Below are positions 7,616 to 16,754 of a stretch of 64,000 nt of DNA, piece by piece. The notes beneath the pieces are model-generated. The model worked only from the letters and a program-made list of their open reading frames with translations, was not told where the DNA came from and did no database searches. The position numbers were made by a program, and so were the translations under genes. This stretch comes from an uncultured Synechococcales cyanobacterium (GTDB taxonomy: Bacteria > Cyanobacteriota > Cyanobacteriia > Thermosynechococcales > Thermosynechococcaceae): assembly GCA_902806435.1 (NCBI GenBank), contig CADCWO010000230.1, positions 1-64,000 on the forward strand. The letters are read 5' to 3'. The number at the start of each line of letters is the position of its first letter. Positions within the stretch are counted from its first letter, which is position 1.

Positions 7616-8995
7616 ATGTTTCAGGCTACCCGTCGCCGCTTAGCACTTTGGTATACCGCTGTGACTGCGGTGTTATTGCTGCTGTTTGCCAGTGGCTTTT
7701 ACCTCTATGTTCGCAGCACCTTGATTGAGCGGATTGATGACACCCTGAGCCATGTTGTGGAAGTGGTGGAGCGATCGCTTGTCCTCGAAGACACACTTAA
7801 TGTCACCACTAACCCCTATCAGGTAAACTTGGAAGCCAGCTTTCGCAGCAATTCTAAAGTCACAGAAGATGATCACATCGACCTAGAGTGGTTTAGCCCC
7901 ACAGGAGAGTTATTGTGGTCCACTTTGTCGGAACCTTCGGCCTTACCTATTCACGTTAATAGTAGCGGCGAAACCGTTCATTTATCCCAAGATCGCCTAT
8001 CGCGACAGGTGACAGAACGAATAGCAGTTGGCCGTCAAGTCTTAGGATATTTACGGGTCAGTCACCCCTGGTTTGAGGTAACAAAACCAACCCAGCAGCT
8101 GATCGTTGATCTGGTCCTAGGAACCCTCCTCACGGTTACTTTAGTTGCTGCGGTTGGCTGGTTTCTCTCCCGATTGGCAATGGAACCGATTCGAGAATCT
8201 TACCAGCGCCTAAAGCAGTTCACTGCTGATGCTTCCCATGAACTACGTAACCCGATTGCCTTGATCCAAACCAATGTCCAAGTTGCCTTAGCCGACCCCG
8301 ATGCTGATCCGCAAGAGCAACGGCAACAGCTAGAAGTCATTGAACGATTAACTCGCCGCTTAGGACGGCTGGTGGATGACCTCCTATTTTTAGCGCGTCA
8401 AGACAGTGGGACGGTGCAATCCCAGTTCCAGGCTTGTCCTCTAGATGCGCTGTTGATGGAAGTTGTGGAAGAACAGCAGGCGATCGCCGAAGCTAAAGAC
8501 ATTACCCTCTCTTTAGATTTAGACGAACCTAACGGGAGTTCTACAATTCCTGGGGCAGATCCCTTCACGCTACCCGCAGATTATGACCAACTATTTCGGT
8601 TGTTCACCAATTTGATCACTAACGGTATCCAATACACCCCACCCGGCGGCAAGGTGCATCTCAGCTTGCAGTACCTCTATCGTAGTGGCCTGGCTTACCT
8701 CCAAGTGCAAGTTAGGGATAGTGGCGTCGGTATTCCAGCAGCAGCCTTGCCCCACCTGTTTGATCGGTTTTATCGGGTTGACCCCGCTCGTCCCCGGAGC
8801 CAGGATTCACGGTCTGAGGTTGTTGCTAGTAGCGGCCCAGAGGGAACATCTCGCGTGAATACCGGATCAGGCTTAGGATTGGCGATCGCTCAAGCAATCA
8901 TAGAAACCCATCACGGTCAACTCCGGGTTGAAAGCACTCTGAATCAAGGTACGACTTTCTTCGTCTTGCTACCGCGGCCAGAAACCGTTGCTTGA
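7616..8995 (+). CDS. membrane sensor histidine kinase (orphan)
   Basis: Two transmembrane helices (about residues 10-32 and 165-185) enclose a periplasmic sensor region of about 130 residues. A HisKA domain follows with the phospho-acceptor His in DASHELRNPIALI (near residue 208). The HATPase domain shows N-box NLITNGIQYTPPGG, G1 DSGVGIPAA, F-box LFDRFYRV and G2 TGSGLGLAIAQ. All catalytic motifs are present. I chose the ATG at 7616 (MFQATRRRLALWY) over the TTG at 7610 two codons earlier. No response regulator is adjacent, so its partner is elsewhere. The signal sensed is unknown. Confidence 0.9.
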   Translation: MFQATRRRLALWYTAVTAVLLLLFASGFYLYVRSTLIERIDDTLSHVVEVVERSLVLEDTLNVTTNPYQVNLEASFRSNSKVTEDDHIDLEWFSPTGELLWSTLSEPSALPIHVNSSGETVHLSQDRLSRQVTERIAVGRQVLGYLRVSHPWFEVTKPTQQLIVDLVLGTLLTVTLVAAVGWFLSRLAMEPIRESYQRLKQFTADASHELRNPIALIQTNVQVALADPDADPQEQRQQLEVIERLTRRLGRLVDDLLFLARQDSGTVQSQFQACPLDALLMEVVEEQQAIAEAKDITLSLDLDEPNGSSTIPGADPFTLPADYDQLFRLFTNLITNGIQYTPPGGKVHLSLQYLYRSGLAYLQVQVRDSGVGIPAAALPHLFDRFYRVDPARPRSQDSRSEVVASSGPEGTSRVNTGSGLGLAIAQAIIETHHGQLRVESTLNQGTTFFVLLPRPETVA

Positions 8996-9183
8996 AGCAT
9001 GGAATACAGATTGCTTGGGAATCAACACCAGACAGGTATGATAGAAACTAAGTTCCTGAGCTGAAGTCTTTAATTCAAGCAAAACAAGTCTTGAAGTTTA
9101 GGCAAAACAGCTTTAAGCATGTTTCCTTCAGCACAGGTATGCTTCTACAAGATCCAATCAGGTTGGAGATCAGGAGATAAATT

Positions 9184-10041
9184 ATGCCCATTCAAATCAA
9201 AGACGATATCGTATATATCCTGTTAAAAAAGATTCATGAAGGTGATATTAATGCGCACGGGCAGCATGAAGTGAATCTGACGGAAGGGGACTTCGCCGGT
9301 CGCGCTCTGACCCAAGCCGAACTGATGGGTACCTTAGACTTTCTAAATCAAAAAGGGTTCATTAATGCTAAATTTTCCGGCAATGCCTACGGCAACCAGG
9401 AAGATGTTCCCGATGTCACTGGCCCTGCAGAGTTTGACTTTAGAGTTGCTAACACCTACGGCTCCCCAGATGGTCCCCTCCCGCATTTAATTGCTTTCGA
9501 GAAGGCAGAACTGACCGAAAAAGGTGTCAAGATGCTGCAGGACATGGATGCCAATCCTCCTCAAGCAATCACCAAAGGGCCGACAACTCCAGTTGCTACT
9601 AAGGATATGCCCTTCCTGGAGAAAGTCATGGTCAAGGGTGAGCTGGAAGATATCTTTGATGCACGCGACATTACAGAAGTGGTGTTTCGTACCATGCGTG
9701 ACATGATGACCAATGAAGCCTCTGACCGGGTGGCGGAAGAACTGCATGAAGAAGCAGAGCCAACTGAGGATAAAGCATTACAAAACGAGGTGGCAGACCT
9801 CTGGAAAGACACCAATCCTATCGTTGCTTTTCTTAGCCGGGTGCGGCCTCCTTTAGAAATTAAGCCAGAGGTCTTTCTGCGGCGGATCAATCAAGAAGCT
9901 GGTTTGTCCACAGATGTGGACCGCGAAGAGGTTGTCATGGCAGTTTTTTCGGCAACAAAAGATGAATTGTCGCAAGAGCGAATTCAAGAAATTGCCAATT
10001 TCTTGCCAGGTAAAATCCGCGAAATGTGGGAGCAAGCATAA
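9184..10041 (+). CDS. DUF2267 protein with an extra N-terminal domain
   Basis: A 285-residue acidic protein. Residues about 1-115 form an unassigned domain (MPIQIKDDIVYILLKKIHEG, then a winged-helix-like TQAELMGTLDFLNQKGFI). A Pro/Thr linker follows. Residues about 142-285 are a DUF2267 domain (PFLEKVMVKGELED, FLSRVRPPLEIKPEVF, VFSATKDELSQERIQEIANF). DUF2267 proteins are often linked to stress response and gas-vesicle or PRC-barrel loci, but the biochemical role is unknown. The next gene is a shorter paralogue of the C-terminal half only. Confidence 0.75.
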   Translation: MPIQIKDDIVYILLKKIHEGDINAHGQHEVNLTEGDFAGRALTQAELMGTLDFLNQKGFINAKFSGNAYGNQEDVPDVTGPAEFDFRVANTYGSPDGPLPHLIAFEKAELTEKGVKMLQDMDANPPQAITKGPTTPVATKDMPFLEKVMVKGELEDIFDARDITEVVFRTMRDMMTNEASDRVAEELHEEAEPTEDKALQNEVADLWKDTNPIVAFLSRVRPPLEIKPEVFLRRINQEAGLSTDVDREEVVMAVFSATKDELSQERIQEIANFLPGKIREMWEQA

Positions 10042-10078
10042 CCTGGTATAGTCGGGTCGCTTAAATTGATTCAGAACT

Positions 10079-10115
10079 GCCCCTTCTGTGAAATATCTGA
10101 AAAGGGGCTGTTTCT
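10079..10115 (+). terminator. probable Rho-independent terminator
   Basis: GCCCCTT (10079-10085) pairs with AAGGGGC (10102-10108), followed by TGTTTCTT. It lies 38 bases after the stop of the long DUF2267 gene, and so separates the two DUF2267 genes into different transcripts or lets only part of transcription read through. Confidence 0.65.
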
Positions 10116-10200
10116 TATGTCTACGACTTCTCTCGAAGAGAGGATGTTACGTGTTTCCGATGAAGCTTAGCATTGGGGATGTTTTGTTAAGGAAATACTG

Positions 10201-10620
10201 ATGGACACGCATACGCCATTTCTGGAAAAAATAAAGACCCAGGGTAACTTGAAGAGTACTGATGAGGCCAAGCGAGCTGCTGAGGTCACATTTCGTCTAC
10301 TGCGGGATGTAATGCCAGATGACTCTATTGATCGGGTTGAAGATGAACTGGATGAGAAGCCTGATGAGACTGTAGAAGACCTTTGGGAAGATACCAACCC
10401 CTTAGTTAATTTCCTGAGCCGGATTCGACCTCAGCTTAAAATCAAACCGGAGAATTTTTTGGTTCGGCTCCAGCAAGAAGCCAATTTACCTGATGCAGAC
10501 CCACCAACTGTAATGAAGGCCGTGTTTTCTGCGACTAAACAGGAATTGTCTCAGGAGCGAGTGCAGGAAATTGCTAATTTCTTGCCCGATGAGATCCAAC
10601 AAATGTGGCAGCAAGCCTGA
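10201..10620 (+). CDS. DUF2267 protein (short paralogue)
   Basis: A 139-residue acidic protein that is DUF2267 end to end. It aligns with residues 142-285 of the preceding gene product: PFLEKIKTQGNL, EDLWEDTNPLVNFLSRIRP, VFSATKQELSQERVQEIANF. The last 30 residues are almost identical. It therefore arose by a tandem partial duplication, or the longer gene arose by fusion of an extra domain. No catalytic motif is evident, and the function is unknown. Confidence 0.8.
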   Translation: MDTHTPFLEKIKTQGNLKSTDEAKRAAEVTFRLLRDVMPDDSIDRVEDELDEKPDETVEDLWEDTNPLVNFLSRIRPQLKIKPENFLVRLQQEANLPDADPPTVMKAVFSATKQELSQERVQEIANFLPDEIQQMWQQA

Positions 10621-10767
10621 TTAAGGGACAATGATTCTAGCGCAGGGGAATAGTACTTATAGAAAGTTGCCTGGGTGATGTTATGTCCCGTTGGGTGCTG
10701 ACAGTTGAATCTTTCTAGATGCATCTTCACACACTCAACTCACGAAACTACAATAACTACCAGGTAA

Positions 10768-10804
10768 GACTCCCGGCTGAGAGATATCGAAATAGCCGGG
10801 AGTC
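10768..10804. repeat. 11-bp perfect inverted repeat (hairpin)
   Basis: GACTCCCGGCT (10768-10778) and AGCCGGGAGTC (10794-10804) are perfect complements with a 15-base loop. It sits in the 332-bp gap between the short DUF2267 gene and the PPC-domain gene. No U tract follows. It could end the DUF2267 transcript or lie in the leader of the next gene. The rest of this gap has no recognisable gene apart from the frame discussed under findings at 10883. Confidence 0.5.
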
Positions 10805-10952
10805 AATGCCTTTAATTTGGTGCAAATACTGAATCCAGCCTCGGAAATTCTAATAGTCATAACCTCAATCCGGAGGCATCCTATGACTAGCCAGAATAAG
10901 CGAAAACGGTGCAGTCCTAGAATAAAGACTTGTGCTGCACCAAGGTTGAAGT

Positions 10953-11348
10953 ATGAAAACGTTTGCGTTGAGGTTAAAACCTGGCTCAGATCTGAAGGAA
11001 AGCCTCAAAGATTTTACCCATGCTTATCAACTTCAAGCTGGTTTTATTTTGACGGCAGTTGGCAGTTTAGAGAAAGCAACGCTTAGATTTGCCAATCAAC
11101 GGGTAACCCAAGTTTTTGAGCAGAAATTTGAACTGGTTGCCCTAAGTGGCACCCTTTCCTCAAGCGGGGTGCATCTGCATATTGCGATCGCCGACCAAAA
11201 TGGTAAAACCATGGGTGGACACCTGGAAACGGGTTGCACTATCTATACAACCGCAGAGATTGTAATTGGAGCAAGTAAAGAATTTGCGTTTGAGCGAGTC
11301 ATTGATCAGGAGACAGGATTTAAGGAACTACAAATTTTTCCCAGTTGA
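10953..11348 (+). CDS. PPC/DUF296 domain DNA-binding protein
   Basis: A 131-residue protein that is a single PPC (DUF296) domain: MKTFALRLKPGSDL, the central AGFILTAVGSLEKATLRFA, VHLHIAIADQNG and the conserved GGHLETGC followed by TAEIVIG. In plants the domain is part of AT-hook proteins; bacterial copies are stand-alone trimers of unclear role, possibly DNA binding. The ATG at 10953 has only a weak ribosome site (AAGGTTGAAGT). A different, better-placed ribosome site serves an overlapping frame at 10883. Confidence 0.85.
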   Translation: MKTFALRLKPGSDLKESLKDFTHAYQLQAGFILTAVGSLEKATLRFANQRVTQVFEQKFELVALSGTLSSSGVHLHIAIADQNGKTMGGHLETGCTIYTTAEIVIGASKEFAFERVIDQETGFKELQIFPS

Positions 11349-11763
11349 CTGGAAGCCTAGATTGCCAACACGCTTATAAATGCAATCGGCTTAAGGATTG
11401 CACTTCTTTGCCTAGGACTCTGAATTGGACTTATTAGCTAGCTTCCGGGGGCAGTTCTGGAGGGCCAACTAGACCCATAAGAAAGCTGATTGACTATACA
11501 GCATGGCCCTCTTTAGTCTGCTAGCGTTCCAGTCCGCAATGGGGCAGACTTTCTGCCTGTAGGCTGGCGATCGCTAACCTCGCTCGGATACTTTGTAAAG
11601 ATTTATGTTACACTGAACCTCGGTCAGTACACTCCGGTCTGCTACTGACGTACTGGAACTTAACTCATTCAAGCCATCCAGCTTAACTACAAATTTATTG
11701 CTCTTAGACTGGCCCCAGCTATTGAACTTGGGGTAGGGGCATTAACTAGGAGCAATTATATCC
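11349..11763 (+). other. 415-bp region before the RNA helicase, likely long leader
   Basis: No gene or known RNA was recognised. The last 60 bases hold a small imperfect hairpin (CCCCA near 11713 against TGGGG near 11731) just ahead of the AGGAGC ribosome site. Long structured leaders are usual for cyanobacterial cold- and redox-responsive RNA helicase genes, so part of this stretch may be 5' UTR. Confidence 0.35.
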
Positions 11764-13050
11764 ATGACATTTCGCAACCTCGGTCTTTCGAGCGATCTAC
11801 TTCGTGCTGTCGCTGACCAGGGATACACCGAACCAACCCCGATTCAGCAGCAGGCAATTCCCGCTATCTTGCAAGGACGAGACATTTTTGCTAGTGCCCA
11901 AACCGGAACGGGTAAGACAGCTGGCTTCACCCTGCCCCTGCTGCACCGTCTCAAAACCACCAACCCTACCAAGAGCCATCGCACCCCTCGTGCTCTCATT
12001 CTTACTCCAACTCGCGAACTGGCAGCTCAAGTTAGTGACAGCGTCAAAACCTATGGCAAATACCTGCCCCTGCGAGCGGCAGTAGTCTATGGTGGCGTTG
12101 GAATCCAACCACAAATCCAAACGTTGAGCCGGGGGGTTGATATCCTAGTCGCCACGCCCGGTCGGCTGCTTGATCACCTTGAGCAAAAAACTCTAGATCT
12201 CTCCCAGATTGAGATACTGGTGCTGGATGAATGCGATCGCATGTTAGATATGGGTTTTATCCAGGCCATCCGCAAAATTTTGGCAGCATTGCCTCGATCC
12301 CGGCAAACCCTGATGTTTTCCGCTACCTTTTCCAAGCCGATCCAGCAGCTCGCTAACACCCTGCTAAAGTCTCCCACCTTAATCGAAGTTGCTCCTCGCA
12401 ATGCGGCTGCTGAGCAGGTAGAGCAGGTGGTTCATCCGGTCGATCGCGATCGCAAGCGAGAATTGCTTTCTTACATGATCGGGACCCATAATTGGCAACA
12501 GGTGCTGGTCTTCACCCGCACGAAGCATGGTGCTAACCGCCTAGCCGAGCAACTCGCTAAAGATGGGCTAAAAACTGCTGCGATTCATGGCAATAAAAGC
12601 CAGGCTGCCCGTACCCGTGCTTTAAACGATTTTAAGCAAGGCAAGGTGCGGGTATTGGTCGCTACGGATGTGGCCTCGCGGGGGCTAGATATCGATCAGC
12701 TCCCCCACGTCGTGAATTTTGAACTGCCCAATGTACCGGAAGACTACGTGCATCGCATCGGTCGCACAGGTCGCGCTGGCAGCGAAGGACGAGCCGTTTC
12801 CCTGGTCTGCAGTGATGAGCATGCATTCTTAAAGGACATTGAACGATTGCTCAATCGAACCTTTTCCAAAGACGTGATTCCAGGATATGAGCCAACCTCG
12901 CCAGCTCAGACTAAAACAGACCAACCGAACAGTAAGCAGCCCAATCAACATCGCAGACGGACAAAGCCACAGACGCAATCCACACCCAGCCGCAGCAAAA
13001 AGCCTACCTCAGCCGGAACTCGCGATCGAAAACAGATCCGTACTGCTTAG
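11764..13050 (+). CDS. DEAD-box family ATP-dependent RNA helicase (DECD variant, RhlE-like)
   Basis: A 428-residue helicase with all core motifs: Q motif [11 protein letters not shown] (20-30), motif I AQTGTGKT (45-52), Ia PTREL (82-86), TPGR (131-134), motif II DECD (155-158), SAT (186-188), [13 protein letters not shown] and HRIGRTGR. Motif II has Cys for the usual Ala; the codons for C-D-R read tGC-GAT-CGC and make a HIP1 octamer. The C-terminal 60 residues are a basic, Pro/Gln/Thr-rich disordered tail ([20 protein letters not shown]) for RNA binding. Likely roles are ribosome assembly or RNA unwinding under cold. A conserved small gene and arfB follow. Confidence 0.92.
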   Translation: MTFRNLGLSSDLLRAVADQGYTEPTPIQQQAIPAILQGRDIFASAQTGTGKTAGFTLPLLHRLKTTNPTKSHRTPRALILTPTRELAAQVSDSVKTYGKYLPLRAAVVYGGVGIQPQIQTLSRGVDILVATPGRLLDHLEQKTLDLSQIEILVLDECDRMLDMGFIQAIRKILAALPRSRQTLMFSATFSKPIQQLANTLLKSPTLIEVAPRNAAAEQVEQVVHPVDRDRKRELLSYMIGTHNWQQVLVFTRTKHGANRLAEQLAKDGLKTAAIHGNKSQAARTRALNDFKQGKVRVLVATDVASRGLDIDQLPHVVNFELPNVPEDYVHRIGRTGRAGSEGRAVSLVCSDEHAFLKDIERLLNRTFSKDVIPGYEPTSPAQTKTDQPNSKQPNQHRRRTKPQTQSTPSRSKKPTSAGTRDRKQIRTA

Positions 13051-13117
13051 GTACGCTGTGGTTAATGCCAGATTAAGTCCATCATCTGTTACGCAAGCTA
13101 ACGAGATTGTGAAGCCT

Positions 13118-13333
13118 ATGTCTTCTATTGAAAAACGCCTGGCAGCCTTCCGCAAGCTGCCGCTAAGGGCACAATTCGCTCTGATAAGCTCTACTCGTGC
13201 AAATCCAGTTTTGGCTCAGAACAAGGAATACCTTGAGGGTTTAGAGCGGGTCCATGCTGAGTGTGTGCAACAGTCATCCCCTGAGCAGAAAGATGCCTAT
13301 GAGAAAGCCCAGGTCCATCTGACCGACATCTAG
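13118..13333 (+). CDS. small conserved-looking hypothetical protein
   Basis: A 71-residue helical, charged protein (MSSIEKRLAAFRKLPLRAQF, then LEGLERVHAECVQ). I chose the ATG at 13118 because earlier in-frame starts overlap the end of the helicase gene in another frame and give a low-complexity Gln/Pro/Arg extension that mirrors it. No known domain was recognised. It lies 67 bp after the helicase stop and 76 bp before arfB on the same strand. Confidence 0.5.
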   Translation: MSSIEKRLAAFRKLPLRAQFALISSTRANPVLAQNKEYLEGLERVHAECVQQSSPEQKDAYEKAQVHLTDI

Positions 13334-13409
13334 CTGCCTGGCGATAGTTGTATTCCACTTCATTGGAACCTAGCTAGTGCGAGGAGATAACATCGCCTAG
13401 ATACAAATA

Positions 13410-13823
13410 ATGTTGCAGATTTCCAACAAGGTAATTATTCCCCTCAGCGAGATCGAGATCAGTGCAATTCGCGCTCAGGGAGCAGGAGGCCAAAACGTCA
13501 ATAAGGTTGCCACCGCTATCCATTTGCGCTTCGATATTGGTGCTTCATCGCTAAGCGATCTCTACAAAGAACGGCTTTTGCAACTTAACGATCAGCGCAT
13601 CACCAAGGAGGGCGTGGTCGTTATCAAAGCTCAGCAGCACCGTAGCCAAGAGAGAAATAGAGAGGAGGCGCTGAAACGACTTCAAGAGCTCGTCAAGGGT
13701 GTGGCCGTACTACCCCAGAAGCGTAAACGAACTAAACCGACTCGCAACTCTCAAAAAAGACGCCTTGATAGTAAAAGTAAGCGAGGACAGGTTAAGTTCA
13801 TGAGAAGCAAGGTCACAGAGTGA
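13410..13823 (+). CDS. arfB: alternative ribosome-rescue peptidyl-tRNA hydrolase ArfB (YaeJ)
   Basis: A 137-residue protein with the release-factor-like catalytic motif GGQ at 26-28 within IRAQGAGGQNVNKVATAIHL. A long basic C-terminal tail follows (KRKRTKPTRNSQKRR and more), which in ArfB enters the empty mRNA channel of stalled ribosomes. Length and layout match ArfB rather than a full release factor: there is no stop-codon recognition domain. It would hydrolyse peptidyl-tRNA on non-stop ribosomes. It lies downstream of an RNA helicase, a possible RNA/ribosome quality-control grouping. Confidence 0.92.
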   Translation: MLQISNKVIIPLSEIEISAIRAQGAGGQNVNKVATAIHLRFDIGASSLSDLYKERLLQLNDQRITKEGVVVIKAQQHRSQERNREEALKRLQELVKGVAVLPQKRKRTKPTRNSQKRRLDSKSKRGQVKFMRSKVTE

Positions 13824-14062
13824 AAAAAGTAATTAATGACCTTAAAGCTAAGCAACCTAATTTCTACCCGGAAGTGGGTATGAGGTCAATCGCTATCAGT
13901 TGAATCCTGCAAGGTCTAGACAGCATGATCAGCGGCTTTTTTAAGGCAAATGAGATTACTGCTACTGCAGACAATTGTGGTTTCCTGTAATAGGCGACTC
14001 CTAAGCTGAAATTTAGGAAAGGTCGGCACCAGAAAAACAGTGAGGTAAAGGAAACACCTTAG

Positions 14063-14518
14063 ATGAGTAAACCATTAGATGTAGCTCTTTCAAGCGAAAT
14101 TGCTAAACGCATCAATAGCAAAACGACTGACTACTTTGACAATGCTTATCAGGCCGCAATATTGACCGAAGGAGCAATATATGTCCAAGGATTCCTAACC
14201 TATGCTGGAAGGCCAGAGGGACCCATTGAATACAGCTGGATTGAGCTTGAGGATTGTCTTGTCGATCCGACCTTGCCCCATTTAAACAAGAATGCTCAAG
14301 AACTTCACTACTTTGCGGCACAACGTCTTACCATCAAGCAACTGAAAGCAGCCGTAGAAGAAGCTAGGGAAGATTATCCAGAAGATCCTCCACTGCCTGT
14401 CTATGGTGAGCCGCCTTATGAGTATTATGGCGACATCATGTTAGGCGGTAGAGACTACCAAGATGCCTATCAAGCAGCAGAGACTAGATGCAGGGAGTTA
14501 AATCAACCACAAACCTAG
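14063..14518 (+). CDS. hypothetical protein
   Basis: A 151-residue acidic protein, no domain recognised. The first half (YQAAILTEGAIYVQGFLTYA, IEYSWIELEDCLVDPTLPH) looks like a small alpha/beta domain; the end is rich in Pro, Tyr and acidic residues (EDYPEDPPLPVYGEPPYEYY). There is no signal peptide, membrane helix or cysteine cluster. It is transcribed alone, with about 240 bp of apparently non-coding sequence upstream and 190 bp downstream. Confidence 0.6.
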   Translation: MSKPLDVALSSEIAKRINSKTTDYFDNAYQAAILTEGAIYVQGFLTYAGRPEGPIEYSWIELEDCLVDPTLPHLNKNAQELHYFAAQRLTIKQLKAAVEEAREDYPEDPPLPVYGEPPYEYYGDIMLGGRDYQDAYQAAETRCRELNQPQT

Positions 14519-14712
14519 ACCCCTAGAGCTTTGCTTGCTTGGGCTGGCAGCGAAGCCACACTTGTAGAGCAATAAAAGCCTTTTCTCTAAAATGTGCCTA
14601 GCTAAACTGTTTGACCGCCACTAGCGTTCAAATTAAGCCCAAACCTGCAATTAGGCGCACGGAGCAAGGTCAGACATGCCATCACATCTCATCAAGCGTA
14701 GGGACAGATTAC

Positions 14713-15135
14713 TTACGGCGCAACCTGTGACTTTAGCTTTGCTAATTGAGTCTCTACTCTGGATAGTCGTTCCTTCAGTTCAACGGCCAGGGTTGCCAGC
14801 CGGTCCACTCTAGGATCTGCTGCTGGACTCGCGCGTCTATCCCGCCCCGATGGGTAGATAGGTTCATTACCTCTACCTGTGCGCGGTTCTGGGCGGTTAA
14901 CTGGACTAATCTGGGACTCTAGGCGATCCACCCGCGATCGCAGTTGCCGGTTATCAAACTCTAGGGTTGCTAGGCGAGATTCTAAGTGGGATGACGCCTG
15001 TACAGGTACGACTAGTAGGGATATGAAGATTATCACCAGCAGTAAAACTATTCCTAACGGCTGGCGGATTTTAGGCCGTTTGAACATGGGAGGTGGTACT
15101 ATCCTCAATTTGTTGTTAGCGTTTTTTGCATCCAC
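14713..15135 (-). CDS. single-pass membrane protein with coiled coils
   Basis: A 140-residue protein. Residues 26-48 form one transmembrane helix or signal anchor (PLGIVLLLVIIFISLLVVPV). Two heptad-repeat coiled coils follow (about 50-77 and 108-137, e.g. LESRLATLEFDNRQLRSRVD), separated by a Pro/Arg/Gly-rich linker. It probably projects a coiled coil into the periplasm. No family was recognised and the function is unknown. Confidence 0.6.
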   Translation of the reverse strand: MDAKNANNKLRIVPPPMFKRPKIRQPLGIVLLLVIIFISLLVVPVQASSHLESRLATLEFDNRQLRSRVDRLESQISPVNRPEPRTGRGNEPIYPSGRDRRASPAADPRVDRLATLAVELKERLSRVETQLAKLKSQVAP

Positions 15136-15278
15136 ATGAGTAACCTACGTTCGAAGTTAAACCACAAAGCTGAAACACTATCTGCTTACTCTCCGATTAG
15201 CTAGCAGCGATCGCGCCCTTCGGTAAAGGTTATAGATCTACATCCTGACTTAATAGCCACCGCCAAGGCCCTCCCCAA

Positions 15279-16418
15279 TTAAGTTGGATAGACGGGCAAG
15301 GTGAAGTGGAAGCAACTTCCCTGCTGGGGAAGTGAGTCTACCCATAGCTGACCATAGTGAGCACGGATAATTCTTTGACAAAGTGCTAGACCAATCCCAT
15401 AACCCTCCTGGTCTTGATCCCGTGGCAACCGGAACTGCTCCTCAAAAATTTGTTTCTGGTTCTCCACTGGAATCCCCAAACCGTTATCGGAGATGCTCAC
15501 TTGCACCTTCTGCGTAGTGCGGTGCAGCATCGAAACCTTGATCACGCCGCCAGCCGGGGTGTACTTGATGGCATTATCTAATAGATTTGTCAGTACTTGG
15601 CGCACTTTTTCACCGTCGGCATAAACAGCAGGTAAGTCGTTGGGGATGTCGATTTTAACCTGCTGAGATTTAGTCTTAATCCGAGTTATTAGAGGCTCTA
15701 TCACCTCCTGGTATAAAGACATCAGCACCAGTTTTCGCGGTTGAATCTGTAGCTCCGCTAGGCTCCCTCGACCCGATTCCAGCAGATCGGTAATCATTTG
15801 CTCGATTACTCGCGCTTGAGTGCGAGCATGCTTCATTAGTTGCTCTCGTGTTTCCAGGGCAAGCTCATTCTCTAAGCTCCAGCTAAACTCAATCGTCTCC
15901 AGCGCCATTGAGACAGCAGTCAAGGGGTTACGCAGATCATGGGCGAGCATAGCAACCAGCCGGTCCTTAAACCGGAGTTGTTCTTGCAGGGCTTCTTGTT
16001 CTTGCTTCAGCCGGAAGACTTGATCAGAAAGCTGGAATATTTCGGCTGAACTTGTAGTTGGATGATTGCCTGTTGATGATTGGGTCAGGCAGTCTGGTGT
16101 CGACTGTTGCCAAAAGGGCCAGCAGGCTATCAGTTGATTGACTAAGTTACTACCAGCAAGGGTTTGCCACGGCTCCGGGTAAACTTTAATCAAGCATGGT
16201 GTTGCAACAAGTTTAAAGTGTTCAGCTAAATAAGGTTGCTCAGCGACATCCACAACTGTCAAATCGTAGGCATAATCAGGTTTTAAATTTTTAAGCTGGG
16301 ACCTAATCCGTCTTAACTGTTCGATTGAGCTAGGACGTTTGTCGATGAACAATAGAAGTTTTAAGGGCGGTTGAGAACCACCCGTTATCTCAGGGGAATG
16401 GTTGGGAGATGACCGCAT
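15279..16418 (-). CDS. sasA: circadian output histidine kinase SasA
   Basis: A 379-residue kinase. Residues about 18-105 form the KaiB-like thioredoxin-fold sensor (LKLLLFIDKRPSSIEQLRRI, ending VATPCLIKVYPEP). A coiled coil leads to HisKA with the phospho-acceptor His160 in VAMLAHDLRNPLTAV. HATPase motifs are NLLDNAIKYTPAGG, DNGLGIP and GYGIGLALCQ. Length and order match cyanobacterial SasA, which is stimulated by KaiC and phosphorylates RpaA. kaiABC and rpaA are not in the window. It is transcribed alone, and a HIP1 octamer lies at its start. Confidence 0.93.
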   Translation of the reverse strand: MRSSPNHSPEITGGSQPPLKLLLFIDKRPSSIEQLRRIRSQLKNLKPDYAYDLTVVDVAEQPYLAEHFKLVATPCLIKVYPEPWQTLAGSNLVNQLIACWPFWQQSTPDCLTQSSTGNHPTTSSAEIFQLSDQVFRLKQEQEALQEQLRFKDRLVAMLAHDLRNPLTAVSMALETIEFSWSLENELALETREQLMKHARTQARVIEQMITDLLESGRGSLAELQIQPRKLVLMSLYQEVIEPLITRIKTKSQQVKIDIPNDLPAVYADGEKVRQVLTNLLDNAIKYTPAGGVIKVSMLHRTTQKVQVSISDNGLGIPVENQKQIFEEQFRLPRDQDQEGYGIGLALCQRIIRAHYGQLWVDSLPQQGSCFHFTLPVYPT

Positions 16419-16572
16419 GCGATCGCGCCTGGTACTAAAAACAGATCATCCCGATAGTCTAAAGATAGAAGAGATAACCTGATCACCTTTCTCTTTAGCA
16501 TTATTTTAACGTCATGCGTTGCTCCCTTTCGAAGATCAAGCAGCAAGGCAGAGGTAGCAAAAGCAAATTCTA

Positions 16573-16608
16573 TCTTGCTATGGTTTTAGGTCTTGCTATG
16601 GTTTTAGG
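16573..16608. repeat. 18-bp perfect tandem duplication
   Basis: TCTTGCTATGGTTTTAGG occurs twice head to tail (16573-16590 and 16591-16608) in the 336-bp gap between sasA and hemL. It is probably a replication-slippage duplication. Otherwise the gap holds only the hemL terminator. Confidence 0.7.
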
Positions 16609-16697
16609 ACCAGGACCTGCAGAAATTATTCCTAGGACCTGAGATAAAAGTTGATTTGCTTGAAAATGTTGGGCTTGTGCTAGCTGTGAACGCAGCT

Positions 16698-16730
16698 AAA
16701 AAAACTGTAGGGACAGCAAAGCCCCTACAG
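16698..16730 (-). terminator. Rho-independent terminator of hemL
   Basis: On the minus strand CTGTAGGG (16730-16723) pairs with CCCTACAG (16712-16705), followed directly by seven T residues (16704-16698). It starts 24 bases after the hemL stop. This is a textbook intrinsic terminator. Confidence 0.9.
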
Positions 16731-16754
16731 CGAAAACCATCTTTGACCCAGAAA

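Noticed and set aside
12887..13117. N-terminal extension of the small gene after the helicase
   Set aside because: It overlaps the basic tail of the helicase in another frame and mirrors its composition; the ATG at 13118 is used.
16441..16697. possible small RNA between sasA and hemL
   Set aside because: Only the tandem 18-bp repeat and the hemL terminator are evident.
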